Source: Candidatus Koribacter versatilis Ellin345
GTDB taxonomy: Bacteria > Acidobacteriota > Terriglobia > Terriglobales > Acidobacteriaceae
Assembly: GCF_000014005.1 (NCBI RefSeq)
Contig: NC_008009.1
Coordinates: forward strand, 2,170,001-2,234,000
DNA: 64,000 nt
Direction of reading: 5' to 3'
Shown piece by piece: positions 22,645 through 31,487 of this stretch (the first letter of the stretch is position 1; every line of letters starts with the position of its first letter). A program made the position numbers and the translations under genes. A model generated the notes under the pieces. It had not been told where the DNA came from. It saw only the letters and a program-made list of their open reading frames with translations, and ran no database searches.

Positions 22645-23790
22645 GTGCTGAGAGTCTTGTTGCTGGAAGATAGTCCGCTGGATGCGGAACTCACGATTTC
22701 CACGCTGAAGGCAGGCGGCATTCACTGCCAGACGAAGCGAGTGGAACGGCGGGATGAATACATCAACGCCATCCGGGAGCGCGGATTCGACGTCATCCTT
22801 GCCGACTATGCTCTGCCCGATTTCGACGGGGTGAGTGCGCTGCGAATTGCCGCGGTGCAGGTGCCGGATATCCCGTTCATCTTCGTGTCCGGGAGCATCG
22901 GCGAGGAACTGGCGATTGAGTCGCTCAAGCAGGGCGCGACTGATTACGTGTTGAAAGAACGCTTGGTACGCCTGGTGCCATGCGTGAACCGTGCACTCCG
23001 TGAGACGCATGACCGCCGCGACCGCAAGCGTGCGGAAGAAGCGCTGATGCACAACGAGAAGATCGCCATGCTCGGCAGGCTCGCAGCGACCGTGGCGCAT
23101 GAAATCAACAATCCGCTGTCGTCGGTGACGAACGTTCTTTATCTGCTCAGCACACAGCCGGAACTGACCAACGATTCGCGCATCCTGATCGAGATGGCGC
23201 AGACCGAACTGAAGCGCGTGGCGGAGATCAGTCACCAGACGCTGAGTTTCTATCGCGAGTCGCCACATGCGGTGCCAATTGATATCGCGGAGTTGCTCGA
23301 AGGCGTGCTCTGGCTGTTCGACCGTCAGATCCGCGAGAAGGACATGGTGGTGGAGCGCAGGGTGGAGTATCGGAAGAAGTTTCCGGCTTTTCCCGGAGAG
23401 CTCCGGCAGGCGCTTTGTAATCTGGTGTCGAATGCGATCCAGGCGATCCCGCCGAATGGGCGGATGGTGCTGCGCGTCCATGAGACGACACGGCGTAACA
23501 CGGGCGAGCGCGGGCTGAGCTTCATCATCGCTGATAGCGGCGGGGGCATTGCGCCGGAAGACCGTTTCCACATCTTTGAGCCGTTTTTCAGCACCAAAGG
23601 TGAGAACGGCACGGGCCTTGGGCTGTGGGTAACCAAGGGCGTCGTGGAGAAGCATCGCGGCACGATTCGCATGCGGAGCCGCCAGGGAGAGAATTCCGGT
23701 ACGACGTTTTCGATCTTTCTGCCGTTCCAGCAAGAAGTGCTGCCCTTGACCGAGAATCCGCGGAAACCAGTGGTGGACGCAGTGGCGTAA
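22645..23790 (+). CDS. Hybrid sensor histidine kinase (REC-HisKA-HATPase)
   Basis: About 381 residues. An N-terminal receiver (VLLLEDSPLDAEL, phosphoacceptor in DVILADYALPDFDG, Lys in YVLKERL) is followed by a HisKA domain with the phospho-His in TVAHEINNPLSSVTN. The ATPase domain shows NLVSNAIQAIP, DSGGGIAPED and NGTGLGLWVTKGVVEK. A GTG at 22645 with GAGGG seven bases upstream is chosen over a TTG at 22630. With no membrane segment it is cytoplasmic and probably driven by the receiver, which may be phosphorylated by the upstream kinase or share phosphate through the Rcp1-like regulator. Confidence 0.9.
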   Translation: MLRVLLLEDSPLDAELTISTLKAGGIHCQTKRVERRDEYINAIRERGFDVILADYALPDFDGVSALRIAAVQVPDIPFIFVSGSIGEELAIESLKQGATDYVLKERLVRLVPCVNRALRETHDRRDRKRAEEALMHNEKIAMLGRLAATVAHEINNPLSSVTNVLYLLSTQPELTNDSRILIEMAQTELKRVAEISHQTLSFYRESPHAVPIDIAELLEGVLWLFDRQIREKDMVVERRVEYRKKFPAFPGELRQALCNLVSNAIQAIPPNGRMVLRVHETTRRNTGERGLSFIIADSGGGIAPEDRFHIFEPFFSTKGENGTGLGLWVTKGVVEKHRGTIRMRSRQGENSGTTFSIFLPFQQEVLPLTENPRKPVVDAVA

Positions 23791-23850
23791 GCGCTGATAC
23801 ATCCCTTCGATTTAGAATGGAGCACTTTTGCTCCTTAGCTCGGAGGATAT

Positions 23851-25812
23851 GTGCAGCGTCATTTCTTTACCGCTCTAGCACTCGTTGCCCTCTCGTTCGG
23901 CGCGCTCGCGCAGCCAGCTTCCAATCAGAACGACACCGTGAAGCCCGGGGACAATCTCGTCCTCGAGAATATTCCGCCGGTTCCAACTTCGATTGATGAG
24001 CAGACACGTCGCTACGGAGACTTTCGCACGGCAGCGCATTTGGATTGGCATCCGCAGCGGCACGAGATGTTGATCTCCACGCGTTTCGCGGATGTGCCGC
24101 AGGTGCATTGGGTGAAGACGCCAGGCGGGGAGCGACGGCAGATGACGTTTTATCCGGACCGCGTGCTCGGTGCCCAATTTGAGCCCGGCGGACGTTACTT
24201 TGTCTTCGCGAAAGATGTTGGCGGTGGCGAGTGGTTCCAGTTCTATCGGTTCGATGTGCAAAGTGGCGAGATCACGCTGCTGACGGACGGGAAGTCGCGA
24301 AACACAGGCATGGTCTTCGCGCATGAGGGCACGCGGATTGCGTACTCCTCGACGCGACGCACCGGGGCTGACAACGATTTGTGGGTGATGGATACGGCAG
24401 ATCCGAAGACGGACAAGCTGCTCACGCAGTTGCAGGGCGGCGGCTGGGACCCGGCAGATTGGTCGCATGACGGAAAGCAGATCCTGCTGGTGGAAGGGAA
24501 GTCCATCAACGAGAGCAATCTTTGGCTGGTGGATGTTGCCAGTGGCGAGAAGAAGCAAATCACGGCCAACCAGACGTCAGAAAATCAGGTGAGCTACGAC
24601 AATGCGCGGTTCTCGCGCGATGGGCGCGGGATTTATGTGTCCACCGATTTCGACTCCGAGTTCCACCGGCTAGCGTATTTCGATCTGGCGACGATGAAGC
24701 CGAAGTTCCTTACGACAGACATCAAGTGGGACGTCGAGGAATTCGATGTCAGCGAGGACGGCAAGACGCTCGCGTTCGTGACGAACGAGAATGGGATCGG
24801 CAAGCTGTACCTGATGGACACGGCCACAGGGAAGTATCGGTCGGTGACGGCATTGCCGATTGCGATCATCACCGGAGCAAAGCTGCATCGCGATGGCCGC
24901 GTCGTCGCGGTGAATGTGACCTCGGCAAAGTCGCCGACCGATGTGTACTCGGTAGACGTCGCCAGCAGAAAAGTTGAGCGCTGGACGGAGAGCGAAACCG
25001 GCGGGCTGAACGCCAGCAATTTCGTTGAAGCACAGTTGGTGAAGTGGAAGACTTTTGATGGAAAAGAGATCAGCGGTTTTCTCTACCAGCCGGATGCGAA
25101 GAAGTTTCCGGGCAAGCGGCCGGTGATCATCAATATCCATGGCGGACCGGAGGGACAGATACGGCCGGGCTATCTCGGGCGCAACAACTATTACCTCAAC
25201 GAAATGGGAGTGGCGCTGATCTTCCCCAACGTGCGGGGATCCACCGGATACGGGAAGACGTTCACAAAGCTGGACAACGGTTTCAAGCGCGAGGACACAT
25301 ATAAAGACATCGGCGCACTGTTTGATTGGATCGGCACGCAGCCAGCACTCGACGCCAGCCACGTGATGGTGACCGGCGGCAGCTACGGCGGACACATGAC
25401 TTGGGCGGTGACGGCGTACTACAACGACAAGATCCGATGTTCGCTACCGATCGTGGGGATGTCGAACCTGGTGACGTTCCTTGAGCACACGGAAGCGTAT
25501 CGGCGTGATTTGCGGCGGGTGGAGTATGGCGATGAGCGGGATCCTAAGATGCACGAGTATCTCGAGAAGATTGCGCCGATGAACCATCTCGACGCTATGC
25601 ACAAGCCGATCTTCGCGGTGGTGGGGAAGAACGATCCGCGGGTGCCGTGGACGGAGTCGCGGCAGATTCTCGACAAACTCAACGCCCAGGGAACGCCAAC
25701 GTGGTTCCTGATGGCGAACGACGAAGGCCACGGCTACGCGAAGAAGAAGAACCAGGATTTTCAGTTCGACGCGACAGTGATGTTTGTGAATAGCTGTCTG
25801 CTGGAGAAATAG
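23851..25812 (+). CDS. Secreted S9 family (prolyl oligopeptidase-type) peptidase
   Basis: The 653-residue protein starts at GTG 23851 with GGAGG four bases upstream and has a signal peptide (FFTALALVALSFGALA-Q). Residues 30-400 form a TolB/DPP-like beta-propeller (WSHDGKQILLVEG, ARFSRDGRGIYVSTD). The C-terminal alpha/beta-hydrolase carries a complete triad: Ser511 (GGSYGGH), Asp595 (GKNDPRVPW) and His627 (EGHGYAKK). Such enzymes are acylaminoacyl- or dipeptidyl-peptidases that release short peptides in the periplasm. It is an independent unit after the kinase cluster. Confidence 0.93.
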   Translation: MQRHFFTALALVALSFGALAQPASNQNDTVKPGDNLVLENIPPVPTSIDEQTRRYGDFRTAAHLDWHPQRHEMLISTRFADVPQVHWVKTPGGERRQMTFYPDRVLGAQFEPGGRYFVFAKDVGGGEWFQFYRFDVQSGEITLLTDGKSRNTGMVFAHEGTRIAYSSTRRTGADNDLWVMDTADPKTDKLLTQLQGGGWDPADWSHDGKQILLVEGKSINESNLWLVDVASGEKKQITANQTSENQVSYDNARFSRDGRGIYVSTDFDSEFHRLAYFDLATMKPKFLTTDIKWDVEEFDVSEDGKTLAFVTNENGIGKLYLMDTATGKYRSVTALPIAIITGAKLHRDGRVVAVNVTSAKSPTDVYSVDVASRKVERWTESETGGLNASNFVEAQLVKWKTFDGKEISGFLYQPDAKKFPGKRPVIINIHGGPEGQIRPGYLGRNNYYLNEMGVALIFPNVRGSTGYGKTFTKLDNGFKREDTYKDIGALFDWIGTQPALDASHVMVTGGSYGGHMTWAVTAYYNDKIRCSLPIVGMSNLVTFLEHTEAYRRDLRRVEYGDERDPKMHEYLEKIAPMNHLDAMHKPIFAVVGKNDPRVPWTESRQILDKLNAQGTPTWFLMANDEGHGYAKKKNQDFQFDATVMFVNSCLLEK

Positions 25813-25856
25813 TGGCTTTGCCGCGCCGCGTTTCGGTGATCCAAGCATTCTTTTCA

Positions 25857-25925
25857 ACACAGAGGCTCAGTGTTCCCAGAGGTTTTTAATTGAAAGAATC
25901 TCTGGGTCCTCTGTGCCTCTGTGGT
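25857..25925. repeat. Intergenic repeat B, copy 2 (imperfect inverted repeat)
   Basis: ACACAGAGG and CCCAGAGG on the left pair with CTCTGGG and CCTCTGTGCCTCTGTGG on the right around TTTTTAATTGAAAGAA. It is related to 14371-14447. It lies between two convergent genes and could also act as a two-way transcription stop. Confidence 0.7.
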
Positions 25926-25943
25926 GAAAGCGATGCCCATCGG

Positions 25944-26891
25944 CTAATAGTCCGTCCCGGGATCCGAGAAGAACTCCTGCATATCGGGCGCGTTCGCCGC
26001 CTTCGAAAGATCGTTTTTCAATCCCAGGTATTCGCATATTAGCCGCAACACGCTCTCATGTTGATAGAACGTGGTTGAGGCGTAGTGCGGTTTGACGTTC
26101 TTTCCGATGACGATCACCGGAACATGCCCACCACCATGGTCGTTATCGTTGTCCCAGGACTCGTCCCACGTGATGATCAGTAGCGTATTGCCTGACTGAA
26201 AGCTCGTCGTGTTGAAGAGCGGGTCGAGGTTCGTCTGGAGCCATGCGTCGCCGGCTGCCACTTTGTCATCATTGGTGCAGTTTCGTCCACCGCCTCCGCA
26301 GTCGTGCATGTTGTGGGTTTGGTCGGGGATGAGGAGCGCGAAGGACGGCAGGGAATCGCTGGTGACATCGGCGGTGTACTGGTCGAGGCCGACCATGTTG
26401 TTGGCCTCAAAGTGATACTGCGCGATGTCGGTGAAATAGGCATAAGGGTTATGCGTTTTGGCGTAGGGGTAAGGGCCGTCACCGTGGTAGCCGACGCGCG
26501 GAATGCTTTCGAGATAAGCCTTCCATCCCATGGCTGCTTGGCCCATCTCGCGGGCAAGGTTATCGTCGCTAACCTTCTGGGCAAAGTTGAGATCGTTGGT
26601 CACGCTGGAACCGACCGTGAGCATGAAGTAATTGCCGATGGAGGGGTGAACGTCGGCGTAGAAGTTCTGCGCCACCGCGTACTCGTTGGCCAAACGATTG
26701 AGATACGGGGCGTGCGCGTTGCCGATGATCGCCTGGTAGCGCTGGTTCTCAAGAACAACGAGAACGACTTTGTGGGTCGCCGGTTTTATGGGTTTGAGCG
26801 GTGCTGGAGCTTGATTGATGAGGTCTATTCCACGACAACCAGCCAGCGAAAGGAGGCACAGGAGGATACTGCCGAGACGAAGGGATCGCAT
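25944..26891 (-). CDS. Phosphoesterase-family lipoprotein
   Basis: The 315-residue protein has a lipoprotein signal peptide with lipobox LAGC (Cys19). The mature part fits the phosphoesterase (phospholipase C / acid phosphatase AcpA) superfamily of the alkaline phosphatase fold. Motifs are VVLVVLENQRYQAII (metal Glu/Asn), YADVHPSIGNYFML, LLIPDQTHNMHDC, LIITWDESWDNDNDHGGGHV and VIVIGKNVKP. The DHGGGHVP metal site is intact, so it should hydrolyse a phosphate ester at the cell surface. The natural substrate is unknown. Confidence 0.87.
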   Translation of the reverse strand: MRSLRLGSILLCLLSLAGCRGIDLINQAPAPLKPIKPATHKVVLVVLENQRYQAIIGNAHAPYLNRLANEYAVAQNFYADVHPSIGNYFMLTVGSSVTNDLNFAQKVSDDNLAREMGQAAMGWKAYLESIPRVGYHGDGPYPYAKTHNPYAYFTDIAQYHFEANNMVGLDQYTADVTSDSLPSFALLIPDQTHNMHDCGGGGRNCTNDDKVAAGDAWLQTNLDPLFNTTSFQSGNTLLIITWDESWDNDNDHGGGHVPVIVIGKNVKPHYASTTFYQHESVLRLICEYLGLKNDLSKAANAPDMQEFFSDPGTDY

Positions 26892-27152
26892 TTTCAGGGC
26901 CCAGAACTTCTTTCCTAACCAGCACTGATTGCGATTCAGAACTGCCGGTTGTCCGATCTAAGTGTCTGCTGGTTTGTAAAGCCTTGTCAGATGCGGGATT
27001 CGGCAGAGCGAGACGTTGGAGATCAGTTTGGATTCCGGGGTACTACGAGAAGATCGTAGTCCCACTCTCAGGAGAAAACCTCATTGAGGCAGAGTTGCAC
27101 AAACGGTACGTTGGGCAGGTCTTAATTCGCTGCTCCTTTGAGGTAATACTGG

Positions 27153-27860
27153 ATGAGGAAAGTTTCCCTGTGCTTTGCGTTTCTGCTACTTGCAATCCTA
27201 AGTACACTGCCCGCCGTGGCCACCACCGTCAAGAACCTGGAAGCCGAATCGAACTGGTTGACCTGCACTACATGCGGCAATAAGGACTCCGGCGGATACG
27301 CCGCGCCGCACTCGATGACCCAGAAGGTGAAGTCGCCTTCGCTGAATGGCAGCGCCTCGCAGTTCTGGCTTGGCGGCGGTGTTCCCTATTCCGATGTGAT
27401 CTGGTGGAAGCGGCTCGGCGGCAGCCAGTCGAGCAATTTCATCTACGACCTCTGGTTTTATGTGAAAGATCCAACCGCTGCGCAGGCTCTGGAGTTTGAC
27501 GTCAACGATTCCATTAACAACCAATGGTACGTCTTCGGGACGGAGTGCAACTACCGCCAGACCAGGACCTGGCGCGTATGGGACACGAAGAATGCCAAGT
27601 GGATCAGCACCGGTATAGCGTGTGCGCCGCCGAAAGCTTACAGCTGGAACCATGTGACGCTGGAGTTCAAGCGGGCGAACGGGAAAGCGAACTTCGTGGC
27701 GGTAACGCTAAACCGATCGAAACATTACATCAACCAGTCGTATTACCCAAAATCAAGTCCCGGCGGATACCAGACCAGCGTTGCGTTTCAGATGGACGGC
27801 AATTATCAGCAAAAGGACTTTTCGGTTTGGATCAATCAGATGTTGCTGACGCACTGGTAG
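27153..27860 (+). CDS. Secreted protein of unknown function, lectin-like features
   Basis: The 235-residue protein has a signal peptide (LCFAFLLLAILSTLPAVA). The mature part is rich in Trp, Tyr, Asn and Ser and probably all-beta, with segments such as SQFWLGGGVPYSDVIWWKRL, SNFIYDLWFYVKDPT and NHVTLEFKRANGKANF. Two Cys pairs (CTTC and the later CNY/CAPP) could form disulfides. The pattern resembles carbohydrate-binding jelly-roll proteins, but I cannot name a family. GAGG lies nine bases before the ATG and a strong terminator follows. Confidence 0.7.
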   Translation: MRKVSLCFAFLLLAILSTLPAVATTVKNLEAESNWLTCTTCGNKDSGGYAAPHSMTQKVKSPSLNGSASQFWLGGGVPYSDVIWWKRLGGSQSSNFIYDLWFYVKDPTAAQALEFDVNDSINNQWYVFGTECNYRQTRTWRVWDTKNAKWISTGIACAPPKAYSWNHVTLEFKRANGKANFVAVTLNRSKHYINQSYYPKSSPGGYQTSVAFQMDGNYQQKDFSVWINQMLLTHW

Positions 27861-27884
27861 AGGCCGTTGGTTCTGAATTGCAAA

Positions 27885-27912
27885 AAAGCGCGGCTTCGGT
27901 CGCGCTTTATTG
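27885..27912 (+). terminator. Intrinsic terminator
   Basis: AAAGCGCG (27885-27892) pairs with CGCGCTTT (27901-27908) around an 8-base loop, followed by ATTGTT. It closes the secreted-protein gene and separates it from the carbamoyl-phosphate cluster. Confidence 0.75.
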
Positions 27913-28024
27913 TTGCGCGGCGCTTCCCGCAGGGTTAAAGCCATTTTTCTGGTACGGGTCTGATTGGCATCGCTAAATTGATGCCCTGATACGAGGCCAG
28001 CAGCCGTTTTACCTCACCCCGCTG

Positions 28025-28040
28025 TGTGACAGGCCTCACA
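28025..28040 (+). promoter_or_regulatory. CRP-like binding site TGTGA-N6-TCACA
   Basis: A perfect match to the CRP consensus half-sites (TGTGA at 28025-28029, six bases, TCACA at 28036-28040) lies about 85 bases before the first gene of the carbamoyl-phosphate cluster. The intervening 85 bases are AT-richer and end close to the ATG without a clear Shine-Dalgarno. No convincing -35/-10 pair was found, which would fit an activator-dependent promoter. Binding by a CRP/FNR-type regulator is inferred, not shown. Confidence 0.6.
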
Positions 28041-28123
28041 GCCATTCGGCCTGTTGTGGAAGCACCATCTACGCGGAGAAAAGTGTCCCCACATTATGGG
28101 TCTAATGACGCTTTCTACTTCGC

Positions 28124-29461
28124 ATGAAAAAGGTATTGATCCTCGGCGCCGCCGGCAGGGACTTCCACAACTTCAACGTTGTCTTCCGTCATAACCCCGA
28201 ATTTCAGGTCGTAGCCTTCACCGCAACCCAGATCCCCGACATTGCCAACAAGACCTATCCCGCAGTGTTAGCAGGGCCGCACTATCCTAAAGGGATCCCG
28301 ATTCTTGAAGAAGACCAGATGGAAAAGATCATTCGCGAGCAGAGCGTGGATGTGGTGGTCTTCTCCTATAGCGATGTGAAGCACGAAACCCTGATGCACC
28401 TGGCCTCGCGGGCTGTGGCTGCCGGCGCTGATTTCTGGTTGCTGGGTGCGGAACGCACCGAGTTGAAGTCGAAGGTTCCCGTCATTTCCGTCTGCGCTGT
28501 CCGCACCGGATGCGGAAAGAGCCCGGTATCGCGCAAGATCGCGCAGGAACTTAAGAAGCACGGCTGGAAGCCGGTCGTGATTCGCCACCCCATGCCGTAT
28601 GGTGACCTCGCGAAGCAGACCTCGCAGCGTTTTGCCACCATGGAAGACCTGGTGAAGCATGATTGCACGATTGAGGAGCGGGAAGAGTACGAACCGCACA
28701 TCATGGAAGGCCGCGTTCTGTATGCAGGCGTGGATTACGAAGAGATCATGCGGAACGCCGAGAACGAGGGCGACATCATCCTGTGGGACGGCGGCAACAA
28801 CGACACTCCGTTCTATAAGAGCGACCTCGAGATCGTTGTTCTTGATCCGCATCGTCCGGGCCACGAGCTGACCTACTATCCTGGCGAAGTGAACTTCCGC
28901 GCCGGCACCGTGCTGGTGATCAATAAGGTTGATACGGCGAACCGCGAGAACATCGAGATCGTTAAGAAGAACATCGCGAAGTTCAATCCGACCGCCCAGG
29001 TGATTGAGACTGCATGCAAGGTCACGATTCCGGCAGCGGAAGAAGTTCGCGGCAAGCGCGTGCTAGTGGTAGAAGACGGTCCGACGCTTACCCACGGCGA
29101 AATGCCCTACGGCGCTGGCGTGGTGGCAGCGAAGAACTACGGCGCTGTGACAATGGTCGATCCCCGTCCCTTCGCGGTGGGCTCGATCAAGAAGACCTTT
29201 GAGAAGTTCCCGCATCTCGGACGCGTTCTGCCTGCCATGGGCTATAGCGACCAGCAGCGGCACGAACTCGAACTGACGATCGCCAACACGCCGTGCGATC
29301 TGGTGCTGATTGCGACGCCGATTGACTTGGCAAAGGCGATCAAGATCGAGAAGCCAACGCTCCGCGTGAGCTACGAAGCTGTCGAGATGGGAGGACACGA
29401 ACTGACCGACCTGATCGATAAATTTACCGCTGAGCACAAGGGCGTGGCGGTGGGGAGATAG
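28124..29461 (+). CDS. COG2403-type P-loop protein related to cyclic 2,3-diphosphoglycerate synthetase
   Basis: The 445-residue protein has an N-terminal Rossmann-like part (KKVLILGAAGRDFHNFNVVF, then VVVFSYSDVKHETLMHLASR). A P-loop domain follows, with VRTGCGKSPVSRKIAQEL near residue 130, a Walker-B-like IILWDGGNNDTPFY, and a guanine-type VINKVDTANRENI. This layout matches proteins called predicted GTPases (COG2403) or cyclic 2,3-diphosphoglycerate synthetase-like. The archaeal enzyme makes cDPG using ATP; bacterial members have no established role. Here it leads a cluster with ornithine carbamoyltransferase (3 bases downstream), carbamate kinase, an ATCase paralogue and ornithine aminotransferase, so a role in that pathway is inferred. 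Confidence 0.85.
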   Translation: MKKVLILGAAGRDFHNFNVVFRHNPEFQVVAFTATQIPDIANKTYPAVLAGPHYPKGIPILEEDQMEKIIREQSVDVVVFSYSDVKHETLMHLASRAVAAGADFWLLGAERTELKSKVPVISVCAVRTGCGKSPVSRKIAQELKKHGWKPVVIRHPMPYGDLAKQTSQRFATMEDLVKHDCTIEEREEYEPHIMEGRVLYAGVDYEEIMRNAENEGDIILWDGGNNDTPFYKSDLEIVVLDPHRPGHELTYYPGEVNFRAGTVLVINKVDTANRENIEIVKKNIAKFNPTAQVIETACKVTIPAAEEVRGKRVLVVEDGPTLTHGEMPYGAGVVAAKNYGAVTMVDPRPFAVGSIKKTFEKFPHLGRVLPAMGYSDQQRHELELTIANTPCDLVLIATPIDLAKAIKIEKPTLRVSYEAVEMGGHELTDLIDKFTAEHKGVAVGR

Positions 29462-29464
29462 CCG

Positions 29465-30436
29465 ATGTTCGCATCCGACTTTCTCTCGATTCGCGACTTC
29501 ACGCCGCAGCAGATACGGCATCTGCTCGACCTCGCCATGCACATTAAGGCGATGCCGCAGGCCTACTCGCGCTCGTTGCGCGGGAAGACCATGGCGTTGA
29601 TCTTCGAGAAGCCGTCGCTGCGGACCCGGGTTTCGTTTGACGTGGGCATCCAGCAGCTTGGTGGTTTTTCCGTCTATCTCTCGCCTGCTGAGATCAACCT
29701 CGGCAAGCGGGAGGGCGTGTATGACGTGGCCAAGAACCTGGAGCGCATGGTGCAGGGAATCATGATTCGCACCTTTGCGCACCGGATCGTGGAGGACATG
29801 GCGGCATTCGCGTCCATTCCGATCATTAACGGCCTTACCGACTACAGTCACCCCTGCCAGGCGATGGCCGATTACATGACCATCTTCGAAGCCAAAGGAC
29901 GCCTATCCGGGCTGAAGTTGGCTTACGTGGGCGACGGCAATAATGTTGCGCACTCGCTTATGTTCGCCGGCGCACAGCTCGGTGTTCACGTGTGGGTGGC
30001 AACTCCTGATGGTTACGAGCCCGATCATGCGGCGCGCGAATGGGCGACCAGGCGCGCGGCAGAGACCGGCGGAAGTTGCACCATCACCAACGATCCGGTG
30101 GCGGCCGTAGAGGACGCCGACGTGATCTACACCGACGTGTGGGCGAGCATGGGCCAGGAGTCCGAGGCTGCGCTGCGCAAGAAGATCTTCCTGCCGTATC
30201 AAGTGAACGGGAAACTCTTTGCGCAGGCTAAGCCGGACACGATCTTCATGCACTGCCTGCCGGCACATCGCGGCGATGAAGTGACCGACGAGGTCATCGA
30301 TTCGCCACGTTCGTTCGTCTTCCCAGAGGCCGAGAACCGGCTGCATGCACAGAAGGCGATCATGCTGGAACTTATGCGCGACGAGTCCGTCGAGCACGAG
30401 CACGGCGTGCTGCACGAAGTGGAGATGGTGAAGTAA
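29465..30436 (+). CDS. argF: Ornithine carbamoyltransferase
   Basis: The 323-residue enzyme interconverts ornithine plus carbamoyl phosphate with citrulline. All key motifs are present: carbamoyl-phosphate loop SLRTR (51-55), HPCQ (129-132), the ornithine SMG loop (228-230) and HCLPAHRG (263-270, catalytic Cys). No arginine biosynthesis gene is adjacent; instead it is followed by carbamate kinase and an aminotransferase, which suggests a catabolic (ArcB-like) direction. Sequence alone does not separate anabolic from catabolic forms. The start is three bases after the preceding stop, so the two are coupled. Confidence 0.93.
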   Translation: MFASDFLSIRDFTPQQIRHLLDLAMHIKAMPQAYSRSLRGKTMALIFEKPSLRTRVSFDVGIQQLGGFSVYLSPAEINLGKREGVYDVAKNLERMVQGIMIRTFAHRIVEDMAAFASIPIINGLTDYSHPCQAMADYMTIFEAKGRLSGLKLAYVGDGNNVAHSLMFAGAQLGVHVWVATPDGYEPDHAAREWATRRAAETGGSCTITNDPVAAVEDADVIYTDVWASMGQESEAALRKKIFLPYQVNGKLFAQAKPDTIFMHCLPAHRGDEVTDEVIDSPRSFVFPEAENRLHAQKAIMLELMRDESVEHEHGVLHEVEMVK

Positions 30437-30442
30437 ACGGGA

Positions 30443-30483
30443 CCCCGGCGGTGGGCGTTGACCTGGTCCGGTCGCCGCCGGGG
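30443..30483 (+). other. Intercistronic hairpin
   Basis: CCCCGGCGG (30443-30451) pairs perfectly with CCGCCGGGG (30475-30483) between argF and the carbamate kinase gene. No T tract follows, and the right arm's GGGGA is next to the kinase start at 30495. It may stabilise the upstream mRNA or modulate translation of the kinase rather than end transcription. Confidence 0.55.
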
Positions 30484-30494
30484 AAAGTGAATTC

Positions 30495-31487
30495 ATGTCG
30501 AAGACCGCTTTGATTGCAGTAGGCGGCAACTCGCTCATTCGCGCGGGCGAAAAAGGCACTATCCAGGAACAACTCGCTAATACCCGTCGCACGGCCGCCG
30601 CCATGGTGGGTCTGGTGAAGCTTGGGTACCGCCTGGTGATCACCCACGGCAACGGGCCGCAGGTCGGTGCGCAATTGCTGCGCTCCGAGCGCGCGTCCGA
30701 CGTGACCTACAGCCAGACACTCGATGTGTGTGGTGCCGCCAGTCAGGGCGAGATCGGGTTCCTGCTCGCGCAATCGTTGCAAAACGAACTAAAGGATGCG
30801 GGGCTTCACACGCCGGTGGTTTGTGTGGTGACGCAGACGCTGGTGTCGGCGATGGACCCGGCGATGCTGAAGCCTACCAAGCCGATTGGACCGTTTTATT
30901 CGCGTGCGGATGCGGAAGAGAAGAAGCGTGCACTGGGCTGGAGCATTGTGGAAGACGCAGCACGTGGCTATCGGCGCGTGGTGCCTTCTCCTGAGCCGAT
31001 CGAGATCCTCGAATTGGAAGTCATCCGCGACCTAATTAACGATGGTGTTTTGGTGATCTCCACCGGTGGTGGCGGCATTCCCGTGATGCGCGAGAACGGT
31101 GCGCTGAAGGGCGTGGAAGCAGTAATTGATAAAGACCGTGCTTCGTCGCTGCTGGCTGCCGAGATGGGTGTGGACTTGTTTGCGATTTCAACCGACACCG
31201 ACTTCGTTTACCTCAACTACAAGAAGCCTGACCAGAAGCCCATCCATGCGATCTTCGCCTCGGAGTTGAAGAAGCACTACGACGAAGGCCATTTTCCGCC
31301 CGGCAACATGGGGCCGAAGGTGGAGTCGGTGCTGCGCTTCCTCGAATCTGGCGGTAAAGAGGCGGTGATCACTTCGTTCGAGCATCTGACCGCTGCGGTG
31401 ACCGGAATCGCGGGAACGCACGTCCTGGCGGACACGATCGAGAAGCCCACCATCAACAACGTGATTGAAATGCCGGTGAAAGGGTGA
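30495..31487 (+). CDS. arcC: Carbamate kinase
   Basis: The 330-residue enzyme of the amino acid kinase fold has LIAVGGNSLIRAGEKGTIQE, VITHGNGPQVGAQLLRSE, QGEIGFLLAQSLQNEL, VISTGGGGIPVM, EAVIDKDRASSLLAAEMG and FAISTDTDFVYLNY. It converts carbamoyl phosphate and ADP to ATP, CO2 and ammonia, the energy-yielding last step of arginine or citrulline breakdown. Length and motifs are normal. It lies between ornithine carbamoyltransferase and an ATCase-like gene, with which it overlaps by four bases. Confidence 0.94.
   Translation: MSKTALIAVGGNSLIRAGEKGTIQEQLANTRRTAAAMVGLVKLGYRLVITHGNGPQVGAQLLRSERASDVTYSQTLDVCGAASQGEIGFLLAQSLQNELKDAGLHTPVVCVVTQTLVSAMDPAMLKPTKPIGPFYSRADAEEKKRALGWSIVEDAARGYRRVVPSPEPIEILELEVIRDLINDGVLVISTGGGGIPVMRENGALKGVEAVIDKDRASSLLAAEMGVDLFAISTDTDFVYLNYKKPDQKPIHAIFASELKKHYDEGHFPPGNMGPKVESVLRFLESGGKEAVITSFEHLTAAVTGIAGTHVLADTIEKPTINNVIEMPVKG

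Noticed and set aside
22573-23802. A 409-codon minus-strand frame opposite the second histidine kinase
   Set aside because: The + strand encodes complete REC, HisKA and ATPase motifs; the antisense product is low-complexity and His/Arg-rich with no known fold.
26984-27283. A 99-codon + frame overlapping the start of the secreted protein at 27153
   Set aside because: It overlaps a signal-peptide gene with a good ribosome site and has no features of its own.
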